Shown: positions 29,755 through 42,760 of the stretch, piece by piece
Layout of the letters: each line of letters starts with the position of its first letter
How positions within the stretch are numbered: the stretch's first letter is position 1
Origin: Isoetes taiwanensis
Lineage: Eukaryota; Streptophyta; Lycopodiopsida; Isoetales; Isoetaceae
NCBI GenBank assembly: GCA_021234155.1
Contig: JAJEKV010000012.1
Location: 3,523,942-3,587,941, forward strand
DNA: 64,000 nt
Direction of reading: 5' to 3'
The notes under the pieces: generated by a model
What the model saw: the letters and a program-made list of their open reading frames with translations, nothing else
Told to the model about the DNA's origin: nothing
Databases searched by the model: none
Position numbers and translations under genes: made by a program

Positions 29755-32700
29755 TTCGCTTTTGGCTATTGCATCTTGGTAAGAATCTGTAGTCGATATT
29801 GCATAATGGTTTTGGCAAATGGTTCATATTGATGATTTTTCTTTGCATAGCAGGCTTACAATTTGACCAATTACTGGGCTGTATGCTTAAGGGGAGCACT
29901 GGTAGAATTTCTGCCCTTGACTGAAGGTCTCTGAAGCAGCAGAAGAGGATCGTATTTATCGTTGGCAATCTTTGCCTGGACATTACGTTCAATATTTGGG
30001 TACCATTAATGTAATAACCTAGGGCTATTTGTCTAATAACAGTTACTGGCCATGGTCAGGAGAATTAGTACAGCATTGATACCATGCTTTGGTACTTTTG
30101 GGTTAAACAGGTCATGGGAAACTTGTGAAGTGCCAGGGTTCTGAACTATGGAGCCGTTTGATTACTCATGACCATGTGAGGAATTCTGAGACATGGGAAG
30201 TTGCAGAGTGGAAGAGAGTGAAAAAAATTAATATCTGATGGGGAGTTGCTGTACAAAAATGACAGATGAGGGGATTTCGATCACTGCAAAGAAACCAACA
30301 ATATGGATTATGCTGCATCTCAAAGCGATGATTGCATCTCGGATGTGACCAGGTTGATACAATTCCTTCGTGAAATACATGAAATAACCACAACGATAGG
30401 TAAGGGATTTCTACCTGTAAAAGTAGCGATATATAGTGTTTTGATAACATTACAGTAGCACACATCCATTAGATTTTTTATCTTGCTCTGATGCGTGCTT
30501 TTAGTAAATTTTATGGCTTGAACCTGATAATACATGGTGTGAGTGATATTTAGGAATTAAGCGACATACTTTATTGTGAATAAATACTATGAAAAGCAGC
30601 TAAATGGAAGGAACTTGATTAGAGATCTCACAGTCTGAGGACTTGCTGGAAGCAAAGTAATTTCTAAAGCAGAGCAAATAATTATCACTCCACATAATAA
30701 CCATCTGGCGGCTGGGGGTATTTCAACTCTCCCGTTCTCAACCAGGCAATAAATGAAGATACATTTGGATCACAGAAAAGAACCATAGCAACTATGAATC
30801 TTTAACTTACGCATGCTTCCTGAGCGAATGCAAATGCTGCACCTTATTGATTTCTTCTTTCTAGAGCAGCATATAAGTGCCGTAAAAGAACATATTATAA
30901 TTATCGTAAAAACTCAAGTCATTTTTATTGCTATTGTGCAGAACAATTAAATTATTCATGTTATACTTCTAGTCAATCCATAAATCGTGATAAAATATTC
31001 TTGTGGGTGTAGGGAATATTGTTGGGGACGTGATCCAAAATATGAGAGGGTATTTGGTGTGTTTTGCGCTTTTACAATGCGAATAATTTAATTTAGGGGT
31101 CAACAATATATGAGTTGTCTTCCCTCATTATTTTCCTTTTGACAGCTCTCCATGTATTATATATTTATAGGCACAGAATTGTTTAATTGGAATAATAGTT
31201 CTTTGGATCTTTCTCATTTTGTGTGTAGTCTTTGACTTGGGCAGGAAGTGCAAGTTTTTCGCACTAATCGAACTAGCAACTGGGAATTTCAGCTCAATGG
31301 CATCTTCTTATGCCTTAGACTTGCAGCTCATCAGGTTGCACAACACCATAAATAGTCCACTGTGGTTTGAAAGCAGTGAGGTACTAGGATTGTTGCACTG
31401 AAGACACCACAGAGCAGATATCCTTCCATCGCCTATCAGACCACCACCAACAAATGTATTGAAGAAGATAAGGTTATGCCGCCGATACTACCAGCAAAAA
31501 GGTGGCTGTCACTCAAAGACCGCGTGCTGATTCTCCATCAGGCATGGACATGAATAATGATGGGAGGAGATGGAGAATTAGGTTGAACCTACAAAAAGTA
31601 TGGAGGAGAGAAAGAGGAGTATAATAAAACCCGGCTGGCCTTGTTTTAATGATGATGTAGGTAAGTTATCTGAAGAAATGTATGAAATTTGATGTTGAAA
31701 AGACTTTTGACTATCAGCAAGTAACCATCAAAAGTAAGGAAGTGGACTTCTGACGGGTTCATCAGAATTTTAATACAGAGATAAACCAGTTTTTCTTGTG
31801 GCGAGCCCAAATACTAAAGTTGAAGAAAAATTTTAGCAGGATAGAAAAGGAGGCATTTACGGGTCAAGATCAGCGGTAACAGAGTTGCTGTTTTCGGTAG
31901 AAAGATAAAAAAGGATCCTGATTCACAATTAGAAGCTATGAAGCGGTACAGAACTATGAAAATGCTTTTCTGGATCTATGGAAATGCTATTATCATGTTC
32001 TGCCTGCGTTCATGTTTGATCCAACTTTTTATTATAACTATTGTAGGTATTCACAACGTTTTTGAACCAGGTTTTGGATGTGGCCCTTGGAGTTACAGCA
32101 ATGTGCATCACTGCAACTAATTATGATACACAGTTTCCTCACCTTGGTGCCCATAACTCCTGGAGTTCATGGAAACCACATCTGTATTCGTCCATTGGTG
32201 CCTCGGCATATGCATTTCCTCATGGGTAACACCATGTAACTTTAGACTCAAGCTCTACGGCCACTTATAGTAATAAAGTCAAATTAGTCCTAAACACGCT
32301 ATGTCGACTTTTTTTCAGCGTACTCCACAATTCATGTATCCTAGACTGCTATGTCCTACATTCATCCCAGCATGAGCAGCTTCATAACCTCTCCATATCG
32401 GTAGAGCATTTAAAAATTCATTTCCTAGTACATTTCTATATTTTAATAATACTCTTCAATCGCTACGAGCAACCACTACCAGCCAGCGAGCCAAGTGCTT
32501 TGTCATGCGAAGCGGTTGAAACCACTGAACCATGTGGTATAGTCTCATTATTATGTTCTCGTCTTCCCTTAATTTGTCTCTTTGACAGAACCAGTGATGG
32601 GGTTCTTATTTTTCTTCCAAGTAGAATACCTTGATGTGGTAGAATTTTGAATCTGAGCATAATGTAATGGGCAATCTAATATTTTAATGCTAGTTTTCGA

Positions 32701-33050
32701 CAGGTTTCAAGTATAATGTGAATTTGAAAGCTTTAGTTCGTTTAATGTGAGTTCATGAAAGAAAGAACTTGACAGCCCCTAGTGCATTGAGTTTTAGTTT
32801 GAACCATTTTTCTTAGTTTTTGTTAACTTGCTCTGAATAGTTTGCAAGCTCCAGGAGAACTTCTATGATGATCTCTCCTGTCTTTGGCTTCGTGTTACGT
32901 GGATGTGGTTGTGTGATTAGTTGTCAGTTACTGGGTCCCTTAGTCATAGCTATTTTGATAGTTGTCAGGTTATTGTTCTTGGGATACTCTGGAGTTACAG
33001 GCTTCAGGGAATCCCCGTTTTGGTTGAAATTTTGAAAGGCCATTTACTAA
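29755..33050. other. AT-rich spacer or long intron
   Basis: Short frames at 31219-31401 and 31938-32120 show no recognisable motif. A stretch around 31450-31720 has moderate coding character in shifting frames (for example RRWRIRLNLQKVWRRER) but is broken by stops. If the exon at 29566 is real, this could be its intron/exon territory. Otherwise nothing is recognised. Confidence 0.3.
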
Positions 33051-33055
33051 CATGG

Positions 33056-33240
33056 TTCATTATATATAACGAGTACTTCCCTTAAATTGAGAGATTGTTT
33101 TGTGCTTCCTCGATTGGCGCATCTGACTCTACCTCTTTGTTTTACCACTTCAATTTAAATTATTTGAACTACAAAAATTGATTTTCTTTAATAGAGAGGG
33201 AGATTGAATTTTTTTTTAGGGTATGGTCGCCATGTTTTAG
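33056..33240. repeat. Dispersed direct repeat, copy 1
   Basis: It shares with 34722-34903 the ordered words TCATTATATA, TTAAATTGAGAGATTGTTTT, CGATTGGC, ACCTCT.TTGTTTTACCA, AATTATTTGAACTA and TTAGGGTATGG. Similarity may extend some 60 bp upstream of both copies. The two copies bracket the hairpin at 33415-33664. Confidence 0.85.
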
Positions 33241-33414
33241 CATTGATGGCGGAAGTGTTACCGCCGAGGCAACCCGACTCCGTCGAGAAAAAATTTCCAG
33301 TGAGGTACGATGCGTTTGAAATTGTAAGCGATTAATTTTAATGGTTTGAGAAAGCGATATGGTAAAATTTATCGGCAGAGATTTTTGGGCAAAAACCCTT
33401 GTTTAGCAGCGCGG

Positions 33415-33632
33415 ACCATATCCATATCTCTACGTCATATCCATATTCCATATCTCTGCTATACTCATCTTTCGCCATATCCGTTGAAACAGATTACCCT
33501 TTGTTTATCTTGCCTATTAAGCCAGCCGTTTCCTTCCTCCTTCTATCTTCCGAGATATAAGGGTTATCTGTTTCAACGGATAATGGATATGGCAGAGATA
33601 TGGAATATGGATATGACAGATATGGATATGGT
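33415..33632. repeat. Large hairpin: ~80 bp imperfect inverted repeat, 56 bp loop
   Basis: The left arm (33415-33502) reads CCATATCCATATCTCTACG, CCATATTCCATATCTCTGC, CGCCATATCCGTTGAAACAG and ATTACCCTT. The right arm (33559-33632) is its reverse complement with small indels (AAGGGTTATCTGTTTCAACG, GATAATGGATATGGCAGAG, ATATGGAATATGG). The arms are built of TCCATATC-type units. The hairpin has no obvious target-site duplication. The 111-codon plus-strand frame through it is a product of the repeat. Confidence 0.9.
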
Positions 33633-33664
33633 AGATATAAGGGCTATCTGGTTTCAACGGATAT
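33553..33664. repeat. Direct repeat GATATAAGGGYTATCTG...CAACGGATATGG
   Basis: GATATAAGGGTTATCTGTTT followed by CAACGGATAATGG at 33553-33586 recurs as GATATAAGGGCTATCTGG followed by TTTCAACGGATATGG at 33633-33664. It overlaps the right arm of the hairpin, so the arm sequence exists in three copies. Confidence 0.88.
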
Positions 33665-34721
33665 GGAAGAAATGGCTTTGAAACGACGTGATGATGGCCA
33701 GGGGCTAGGCAAGAGAAAGAAGGAAGAAAGGGCTAGGCTAGAGCAGACTCAGAGCAGTAGAAGAAGGACGAAAGTGCCTGGATCTTAGGCAACGAACCAC
33801 GCATAAAGCAGGGCTATAGAGCAGAAGAAGGACGAGTACGGACTGCAACAAACCCGCCAGTAAACAATTAAACCAGAGATGCAAATGCAAAGCATGAAAA
33901 CGAGTTTGTAAGAAACAAGGACATGAAAGTTTCTGGCGAGTAATTTCACGACCTTGAAATTTCTGTGATGAAATTTGAGTCGACCGGTTGGCTAGCTAAG
34001 CCATGAGCTGCCAATCGTCAAAATCTCATGGTCATTGAAATTCTCCAACTAAATTTTATCTACCTTGCACTTATCTCGCTCTTGAGCTTTGATGCGCGAT
34101 TTAGAGTTCTGGCGTCGATTGATGCAACTGCCTACGGCTTAATAAGCCCTAGTTCGCTCTATGGCAAAGTGAAGCCCCGGTTCCGTATAGTTGGCAATGC
34201 TTATGGAGTATGGCTTACCTGGCAATGCTCTATGGAGTATGGAGCATGCATACCTTAAACCGGCTAAAGATTGAGTTGTACACCGGGTTGTGATGAGCAT
34301 AGATCGTTTACTTGCTTGTATCCCGCTTCTATCCCTGGTTGTATGAAACGTGAGATGAAGACTCACGTAACGTAGATGAAGACGCAGTAAACAGTAAAAG
34401 GCGAGGAAATCAGAAAGTAAAAGCATGCAATCCCCGGGCTTGCAAGGAAATGTAGATGAAGATGCGTAAACAAGAGTAAAGGCTAAGCAAGGATTGTGCG
34501 TAAACACTAAGGGCGGCGCCTAAAAACGCCGGGCCAAGTAGCTCAAGAGAAAATTTCATGATAAAAGCCCGTTGAATAGGGCTTAAATTTTAAGATAGTT
34601 AAAATTTCGCTAGTAGGAAAGTTAGAAGGGCGCCGGCCTCGCGAAAACTCCGTAAGATATTCTCACTTTATAAAGTGGATAGATTGTAGCAAGAATTTCT
34701 GCCAAACATTTATTACTTGCT
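33665..34721. other. Spacer with small word repeats
   Basis: Short repetitions only: GTAGATGAAGACGCAGTAAA and GTAGATGAAGATGCGTAAA at about 34372 and 34452, and GGCAATGCTTATGGAGTATGG versus GGCAATGCTCTATGGAGTATGG at about 34193 and 34221. No supportable gene. Confidence 0.4.
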
Positions 34722-34903
34722 CATTATATAAACATGCTTCTTAAATTGAGAGATTGTTTTGTACCGATTGGCACGCTTAATTTCACATACCTCTTTTGTT
34801 TTACCAATTTCCAATTGAAATTATCTCGAACTAAAATCGAGTTGCCTTTAATGAACTGAATAAAAAGGGGATTGCAATTTCTTAGGGTATGGCTCTATGT
34901 TTC
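34722..34903. repeat. Dispersed direct repeat, copy 2
   Basis: Partner of 33056-33240 at an offset of about 1.67 kb, in the same orientation. Both copies carry TTAAATTGAGAGATTGTTTT and TTAGGGTATGG at equivalent positions. Because the pair is direct and brackets other sequence, it could be a decayed LTR pair or a duplication. Confidence 0.85.
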
Positions 34904-35590
34904 TCATGACTTAAGAGGCAATTGGCCCAATGTGTACTGATTTCACGCCGCCTTCGATCCCAATAACCAATTTGGATACCTAATGTTGTATATAACTTCT
35001 TCTCAAAAGACAATTACACCCAAAAATTTTAGGCTAGAAAGTTATACTCTAAAGTGGGGGATCTAGCTGGCCCATCGCTCTAATGTCCCTAGCCACATCA
35101 TGGTACTCGAGGCTGGTTCGGCAAGTTATCAGCCTGCGGACGCTATGAGGAGTCCACTCATCAAGACTTGAGTGGAATCAAGACGTACCGGCCGCTTCTC
35201 ACTCTAATCTGACACAACCTATTATCACCACGCCTATACCGCGGGTCAAAGGGCCTACATGCTATATGAGTCCTATGTTGCCACTTTATCGATACCTATG
35301 CCGCCAAATTTTATCATACCTCATTTAAACGGCCACCGTTGCTCTTTACCTTCCTCCGCCAAAATTCGGAAATGATTTTCCACACCGCATCTTCTTTATT
35401 GTGTTTGGATACGAAGCTACTTGTGTGGAATGACAATAATTGCCAAAGCTTACATGTCTCATATTGGTATAGCATTCAATTCAGTTGTGAACAATAAAAT
35501 TCATGTACAATGAGGTCAATCAATTCTAGAGTCTTGTCGACACCTTAATTTTCTTGGTTTCATCGAGTCTTCGGGACATATGCATGGTAT
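34904..35590. other. Spacer, nothing recognised
   Basis: Mixed composition, no ORF above 60 codons with any motif. Confidence 0.4.
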
Positions 35591-35593
35591 CCG

Positions 35594-36804
35594 TTAGAAA
35601 ATATGCCAAAAATGTAAACTTAAACGAATGCTAGATGAACGAGGATAACTGGACAACAAATGTGTTGCTATGAATGAGGTCCCTCCCAAACCTCGAGTCA
35701 CTGGCTTAACGAGCCATCCTACTCTCTCTATATACTCTGCAAACCCAAATACCAAACCATAGACCCTCCAAGATCGTGTGGACATGCACCACTTACATGA
35801 GCCCGAGAAGCCAATAACGCATCTAGCACCTCCATCTCCAATGCATGTGTAGGTTCCATTACGCATTTATTGTTCTACATGCTCACCAAATTTTGAATGT
35901 GGCGACATCATTTTGCACATCAGCTGAGAGTTGTCCGTATAAGGCCTCCTCATAGTCAGGTGCACTCGCCATGTCAAACCCTTCCATTGGTGCATTTGGA
36001 TGGTACTCTTTTCCACTGCCCTCGGGCCTTCTGTCTTCTAACATGCACCTCCTAACTCGGGTAATTTTGGCTCGGGATTTAACTTTTTCCCCGGTCAAAG
36101 AGCCAAATACCAAGGGCCCTAAACCTTCGATGTTGTGGGTGTTAGGCCAAATGCAATTGATCAGAAATCAATTTTATCTCCTCCCTTTCTTTTGACTCTC
36201 ATTCCTCCCTTTTCATAACCATGTAGCCAGTTTAAGTCTCTTTGAATGATTTTGAAAGGGGCAAAGCATGCCACACCTAGAGTGTTGAAGCCTATGAGAC
36301 ATGTGTGCAGCAATAAGGCAAAGTGAATGCCCTTTCTCTTACTACTACCAATATGACTTTAGATTACATGGTCGCCATGACCATCCAAATGATAAGTGCT
36401 TAGGCTGATCCGGGAATGTTCACCCGGGACTTGTCGCGAAATTTTACAGGATGATTTAAACAATTCCATGTCCCCGCTTCATTCACTACCTTTAAAGATG
36501 TACATATTGGGGATCCTATAATTTTAGCATTTACACACCCAAAATTGTAACCCACTCCCTCGCTATGATGACCTCACTCCCTCCCTCCTAGTTAGCATTC
36601 CATATCCTTGGAGGGGCCGGGAAGGAACTCAAAGATAAACTGCTGAGCCCCAGACAAAAGTTGTCGAGGTTCCCTCCTTGAGTCATGGCAACGGGCCTTA
36701 GCTACATCTAGGTTTCTCAGACCTCCTTGCGTAACTTCGGTGTCTTTGTTTAAAGCTTCCCACCACTTATCAGCTCGTACTCGATATCCCACATACCAGC
36801 GCAT
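35594..36804 (-). pseudogene. Unidentified minus-strand coding-like block
   Basis: Three minus-strand frames in one direction look protein-like: 36804-36592 (RADKWWEALNKDTEVTQGG, RREPRQLLSGAQQFIFEF), 36113-35883 (RVRRCMLEDRRPEGSGKEY, PMEGFDMASAPDYEEALYG) and 35866-35594 (CIGDGGARCVIGFSGSCKW, VKPVTRGLGGTSFIATHLL). Stops and frame changes separate them. Balanced charge and absence of low complexity favour former coding sequence over chance. I cannot name a family. A decayed retroelement or transposon-linked gene is as likely as a host gene. Confidence 0.3.
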
Positions 36805-37856
36805 TTGCCTCTTCTTTCAAGGATGCGTCTCAACATTTGTTTCTATCCATTGGCCTCCTACTGCTCTCCTCGCCTCCCTCGCGATTGGACTGGTAGCCCT
36901 CTTTGTCCCCGGGCGCGTATTCTCTTAGATGATGCCGCCTCTTTGGTAACCACTTTCGCGATCGTAGATCTTCGTGTTCTTTGTTCTAAAACTAAGGACC
37001 TGCCTTCGCGGTTTCGCAGCCTCTTCTCGAGAACATATGAACTATGAAGGAGGGCAGGATTTTATGTCCATGGAAGCCATACCGAGCTCTGAGAATTGAA
37101 TTCATACGCCAACTAAATCACCCGGTGATTAATTCGGCTTTCTAAGCCTGGTGATGCCTCCTGGTATATTCTCCTCAGATCGAGCGGAGATCCAAAGGTA
37201 ATCTGCCCTGGACTTGAACTCAAGGATGCAGGGTGGCATGGCGTATACCTACAGGACGCGGCCTCATTTGACTATAAACCCCATCAATGACACTCGCCAC
37301 AATACGACCTGGCCCAGATCGTGGGACCCATACAGCGGAGTTTAACTACAAAGGGATCGGGCCGACGGCTGCTTCGAGGTGGGATCACGGCAGAGGGCAA
37401 CCATACCCTAAACAATGCTTTTAAGGAAGGACCCATTTGAAGGCTTATTTATGTGGTATGGAATTTTTCGCTGATGAAGCTGGGCACCGCCGCCGATCCA
37501 AGCGCCCATGGCTACCGCTTGATCCGGAAGTGCTCGCGCCACCGCTTCATCGGGGCGGGCTATACGCGGTTTCGAACCGCTGGCAAAGATACGGCTAGTG
37601 GCCTATGTGGTCGCTTCTGCTATGTGGTCAGCTTCGGTTTTGATATGACTCGCATGTTGCATCTACATGAGTGGTGGGTTTATATCGATATGTGAAAATG
37701 TAAAAAATCATGCACACATCGATTTGTATCCACTTTCTTCTCATGCTTGTCCAAAGAAATTCACCTCTTCACACACTCTTATCCAATCAAATCGAAAGCA
37801 AAGCTAATTCATTTGTTTTCTATTTTCTCCATTTTCCTATCTTTTGTCCTCAATGG
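36805..37856. other. GC-richer spacer, nothing recognised
   Basis: Higher G+C than the flanks, with short ORFs in several frames and no motif. A TTTCGAA-centred small stem at about 37565-37590 resembles a tRNA T-arm but has no matching acceptor or D-arm. Confidence 0.35.
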
Positions 37857-37875
37857 TTTTTTTTTTTTTTTTTTT
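37857..37875. repeat. 19 nt T homopolymer
   Basis: An uninterrupted run of T at 37857-37875. On the minus strand it would read as a poly(A) tail, so it could mark the end of a retroposed copy, but no coding sequence is recognisable next to it. Confidence 0.9.
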
Positions 37876-40800
37876 AGAGAAGAGATGTTTTAAAATCCAT
37901 CATTATTCTCATATTAAAAAGCCAAATATTAAGGAAAGAAACCCGGTTTGAACCACAAGATTCACTTAAATAGTTATGTCCAAAGATTGTGAAATAATAT
38001 ATAATGTAAAATAAATAAGAGTAGTGTAGCATAGAGCAGCATTGTGATATAATGCCTAACATTTAAAATGTAAAACTAAAGTTGATTCATAGAAGTGTAG
38101 ATAATGATGCCGGGTTCCTTTATGCTCGTAAGGTTTTCAGGAACTCGAAAAGTCTTCTTACAAGTAGAGATCTTGATAACTGCCAAGTAGATCACTTAGA
38201 TACCGAAAAAGATAATTGCCAAGCAAAATAGTAAACTTAATAGAGATTTGATATTGAGCAAAAGCAAGTGAACCTATAGACATGGAAGCCTCAAGGAAAG
38301 AGGGCAGTAAGAGATATATATGGTTGTTGCATAGTTCTGTCAAATATGGAACTCGAAACTGCTATAGTCCTTCTACGAAGCAAATTTGTAGCCTATTATC
38401 TTCGCACTACTTTTTCTCATTAGAAGGTAATGTATATCTTCTTTTCCATGAGAGAATAAGTGTGCTTATGAGGTCCGCAAGTATCTTATGGAATAAGATA
38501 ACTCTATACCGCCGAAGGCCCGTCTGAATATAGTGATACATGAACAAGAAATTGAATGTGCAATACATCCGTATTAAACTCCCCTAAGATTCCTGGCCCA
38601 TGTTTTCTCTATTGCTATTTGATCTAACCTCATATAATTTAATCTCATCTATCGTGGTGATGGTCCCCTGGGCTTGACATAGCACACACACCGTCAGCCA
38701 CCGTAAAGGGTTGTTTCATGGAAGGATAGAGCAAAGTTGTCAAACTTATTTCTTCGCTTCTTCCCCTGATCTTTTAACCCGTGAGCACTTCTATCAAAAT
38801 CATCGCAGAAAGAGCATTAGAATATACCACATTAAGATTAGATAGAAAAAGATTAAAATGCACCATTAAGTGTACCAAATGCATCCCCATTTTTGTCATA
38901 ATTTTCTTAAGTTTCCTCTTATGAGCAGTTACAAATGCCTCAATATCAAGTTGAAAGTTCATCATAACCAAAATATGTAACATTTTTACCAATCATGAAT
39001 AATTCTATATTTCTGATTTCCATATATTCCATAAAGCAGTAAACATAATGATATTCAAGTTGGAATAGACTTTTACTTACCTATTTCCAATCCCATTAAT
39101 CCTCCAAGTGAGGCCATTATCACAAATATCGATTAGTGAAGTGAACTAAAATGCTCTTTCAAATGAAGGAAGTTTTTTTTCCTTTTTGCCATTTCTCAGA
39201 AAAGATCCTTGATATAAAGAATACCATTATCATACCATTTCTATAGGTTTTGGGATTCTTGATGGCTAATAGCTGGTTATTGTGCTCATTAAAAACAGTG
39301 AGACCGTAATCCCATAAGAAATAACAATGGTGCACATGATTCTAGGCCCTTTAAATAAGTTGCACATAAGAGGAGATGTATGAAAACAAGATGTAAGTCA
39401 ATAAAAGGCGCATTTAGGAAGACAAAGGCTTGACAGAGGACAGCCAATCGGATGAGATAAGCTAGTCCAATATCTGATGAAGGCTATAGCTGTGTGAGAC
39501 TCTCAATTGATTTGAATAGTCCCATCATAAATGCATAAGAAGAGGAAATCGAGATTGTTCTTCTACCCACCTGCTCTGAAGACCAAGCATCAAGCATTGG
39601 ACGAAGGAGATGGGGATGATGAAAACACATCCAAGCAAATCCAAATGCCAGCAAGAAGAGGGTATTAGCGCGATGATGTTGTGGTTGGAAATGCTAGGTG
39701 GAGCAAAGATATCGACGCGGGAGAGCCGTGATTCGGTTGCTTGGCAATTAAATTACGTCCATATCCGCCAAACACATCAAAATTGGCTATGTTTGCCCTT
39801 AAATCCACCACTCACATGTATCTCCACTCTCAGGATACCTGCTACCTCGCGTCGCATGTAGCAATGGAAATTCAAGTATTCAAATCACGGCCATTTAGTT
39901 GACAATTAGGCCCTAGAGAATGCGCAAGCAAGAAAGTTTTGCCTCAAGACGTGTGCTTGCCCCTTGTAAAGCATGCTAAATGGCTCTTCATTATAAAATC
40001 CCACTTTATGACATAGGAGGTGTAGCAAATGTAGTTTTAGAGCTATTGGTATTGATCGTGATGGTGAAGTAACATAATTTTCAAATGTTTTCTCGATATT
40101 TGAAAGTGCTATAATTCTGTTAATTTGCAAAGGTTTTTATATCGTAAAGTGCTCTAAATAACATACAACATTCTTCAAGATTTTACCTATCATGAGTTGC
40201 ATCAGAATTGCAGAGGTGATTGAATCTTTCATTGCAATAACCTTTCCGCTGATTCTTTTCATCACGCTAATCACTTTGTAGGATTGATTCATGGATTCTA
40301 CAATTAACATTGTCTTTCCACTCAAGAATCCCAAGCCTATGTTGGAGCCAAATGTAGTGCATCCTATAAAGATTCCAAAGACATCGCTTTCAACTTCCAA
40401 ATCCATTTCTTAAAGGTACGTAAATCCTAACGTGATGCACGTATATGTTCCTCCTCAGCCAATATTCCGCTCCACCATCAGACTTTTCCTACTATGGATT
40501 CAAGAGCTGCATCAACTAATTCTCAACTACCTCATATATCTCTACACAGCTTGTGTTCCACCCAAATCCCAACCAATTAAGAGGCAACGCATCACTCAAT
40601 AAGGAAAATGAGACATAACAACAAATGTTGATGAGAAAGTGAATGTTCCTAGCAAGTTTGGGAGATGGGAGGATAAGTGGGACATTGCCTTGATTCACAT
40701 CACGCGGTGAGATGCAAGATGAGTTTTCCAACCACCAAAACAAGACGCTAATTTGTGAGTGTCATATATTAATGTATGTAGCAACATGCCATGAGTTTGA

Positions 40801-42235
40801 TTAAGGATCACCAAGCTTGCGGTGAAAATGAAAGCATTATGGGTAGAGTACAAGTGTATAATCCCCGTGCATCCTAAAAACATAAGTTAAAAAGATCAGC
40901 CTTTCCGGGCTGCAATGCGATATGACTAAAATGTGAGACACCACGTGACCATTCTTCATTCATTCCACTTGATTCTCGCCGAGGCTGCTCAGAGGCATGT
41001 GCCACTAACGGATGGCTTCCTCAGTGTCCCGACCTCGATGGGTGGGGAGGACACACCGAAAAGCGACGCATACCATAAGGTGGGGAGTAAGATCATATCC
41101 GTGAGAAAACTGCGGCTATACATATATCGTTGTATACTTGAACAAGTTATAGGGCAACATTAACAAAATTTTGCTCTCACTGCATAAGTATCTTGCATAG
41201 TTTCCGGGAAAGCAGCAAGGGTTCTTCTAGATTTGTAAGTGTAACATGGTTCTAAAATAGGCATGTGCATTGCTCTGTCCAACTCGGCGGTCGCGAGCCA
41301 AGATCTCCGCCATGAACATTGGTACAACCTTTTTAGGCTCTTATGCAAGGCCTCGCACTTTGGAGCTGCAAAGTAGAGTGTTGCTATCCGTGATCCTTGC
41401 TCTCACATCTCAGAAAGTATAAATATTAAAGTATTATGGTTCTAGTAGCTATAAAGAAACATATATCTAGACCTATTGCATAAGATCAGAGATCACTTAC
41501 CAACATTCGCCAAATAGTGCCACATAATAGTATGCACTTATGCTTCAAATTTTTAATTTCTCATAGGTCAAATGAACCTTGGCAGAAGCCAACTGGCCTT
41601 TCAATTATTGCAAAAGATACCATGACAAAATGCATAAACCGACAGAAAACATGGTATAGTCAAGAGACCGCCACCATCGTACTCATGAAGAGCATAACTT
41701 TAATTATCAATTTGCTTTCAATTAGTAAAGACAAAGAGCTATACAATTTTGCATAAATCCCGTACTTATGTATCCTTGGGGCAGCTACTACAACGCTTTT
41801 GAAGTGTTTCCTCTCGGTAGCCTTAGAGAAAAATCGGCAAAGAATAATACAATAAAGCAACAAATATGGCATGCATGGATCTTGTGCCTCTATAAAACCC
41901 CGGCTGTCCATTATCATAGTCGCCCGGACAACATCCTTTAATAACCCAAGATGATCTCAACTGCCTCCATATCCTAATCCCGACATTGACTCGCTTTTGG
42001 CCCGAGCCAATATATATCAATCCATTTTTACATCAATGCACTCACCTCGTATCGAAAAATCTAAGCATAATTTTCTCTAATTCAATTTGTGCTAGGTAAT
42101 TTAGTTGAAAAGTATTAGTATCATTCTAGTCAGCAAGGTTTTCGCATTGTTGTGAAATCAATGGCTACAGACATAACCAACCTAATTGTGTATCGTACTG
42201 TGGATAAGCCTGTGATGTACGAAATCTAAATTTTT
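37876..42235. other. Long AT-rich spacer with weak minus-strand frames
   Basis: The most protein-like stretch is the minus-strand frame 40406-40137 (LEVESDVFGIFIGCTTFGSN, KVISVMKRISGKVIAMKDS), followed by 40130-39906. Neither shows a known motif. Other ORFs here are short and unsupported. No delimited repeat was found. Confidence 0.35.
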
Positions 42236-42760
42236 GATCGTATAAAGTTAAAAAATAGTATTTTATTTATTTTTAGTCGCCGCCAGAAAAAAATGTATAT
42301 CTAAAGTTTTTCACAAGACGCCAAAACAAGAAAACCATCGCATCGCCGGAAAAACTTTTATACTGCCGCTGCATAAACCGCAATTTTCACGTAAGGGAAA
42401 CAGGTTTCGCTGCACGCGTTTTCAAATTCTCTCAGTCATTTATTTTTTTTTATTTTTAAATTTTTTTGTTTTATATCGCTTTATACGCTAAAAACTTCTA
42501 CGCACGCGGGTTTATAGATTTCGCGACGAGAAATTCACCTCAAATTGTGACGGTTTTTTTCCCCATACGCTGCACGCGAAATGCTGAAACCGCTAGAGGC
42601 TTATTTTTTTTTTTTTTTCAGACGCTAGCTTTATCGTTGCTACAAGACGTACAAAATCTTCCGACGCTGCACTTTTTTTTGGTCGTATTTTTACGCTTTT
42701 ATACGCATAAAATATGTGCCGTGATCATACAATTCATAATGTGATTTCGGGATAAAACAT
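42236..42760. repeat. Low-complexity T-rich block with periodic ACGC words
   Basis: Long T runs alternate with short GC words: CGCTGCACGCG occurs twice (about 42409 and 42569), a CGCTGCAC variant near 42665, and TTTATACGC-type words recur at about 42480 and 42700, the last as a TTTTATACGCATAAAA palindrome. No ORF is believable here. The alternation suggests a decayed tandem or foldback element. Confidence 0.5.

Noticed and set aside
33346-33681. 111-codon ORF
   Set aside because: It spans the TCCATATC hairpin; its sequence is dictated by the inverted repeat.
37560-37595. tRNA-like T-arm around GCGGTTTCGAACCGC
   Set aside because: No acceptor stem, D-arm or anticodon arm can be formed at the correct spacing.
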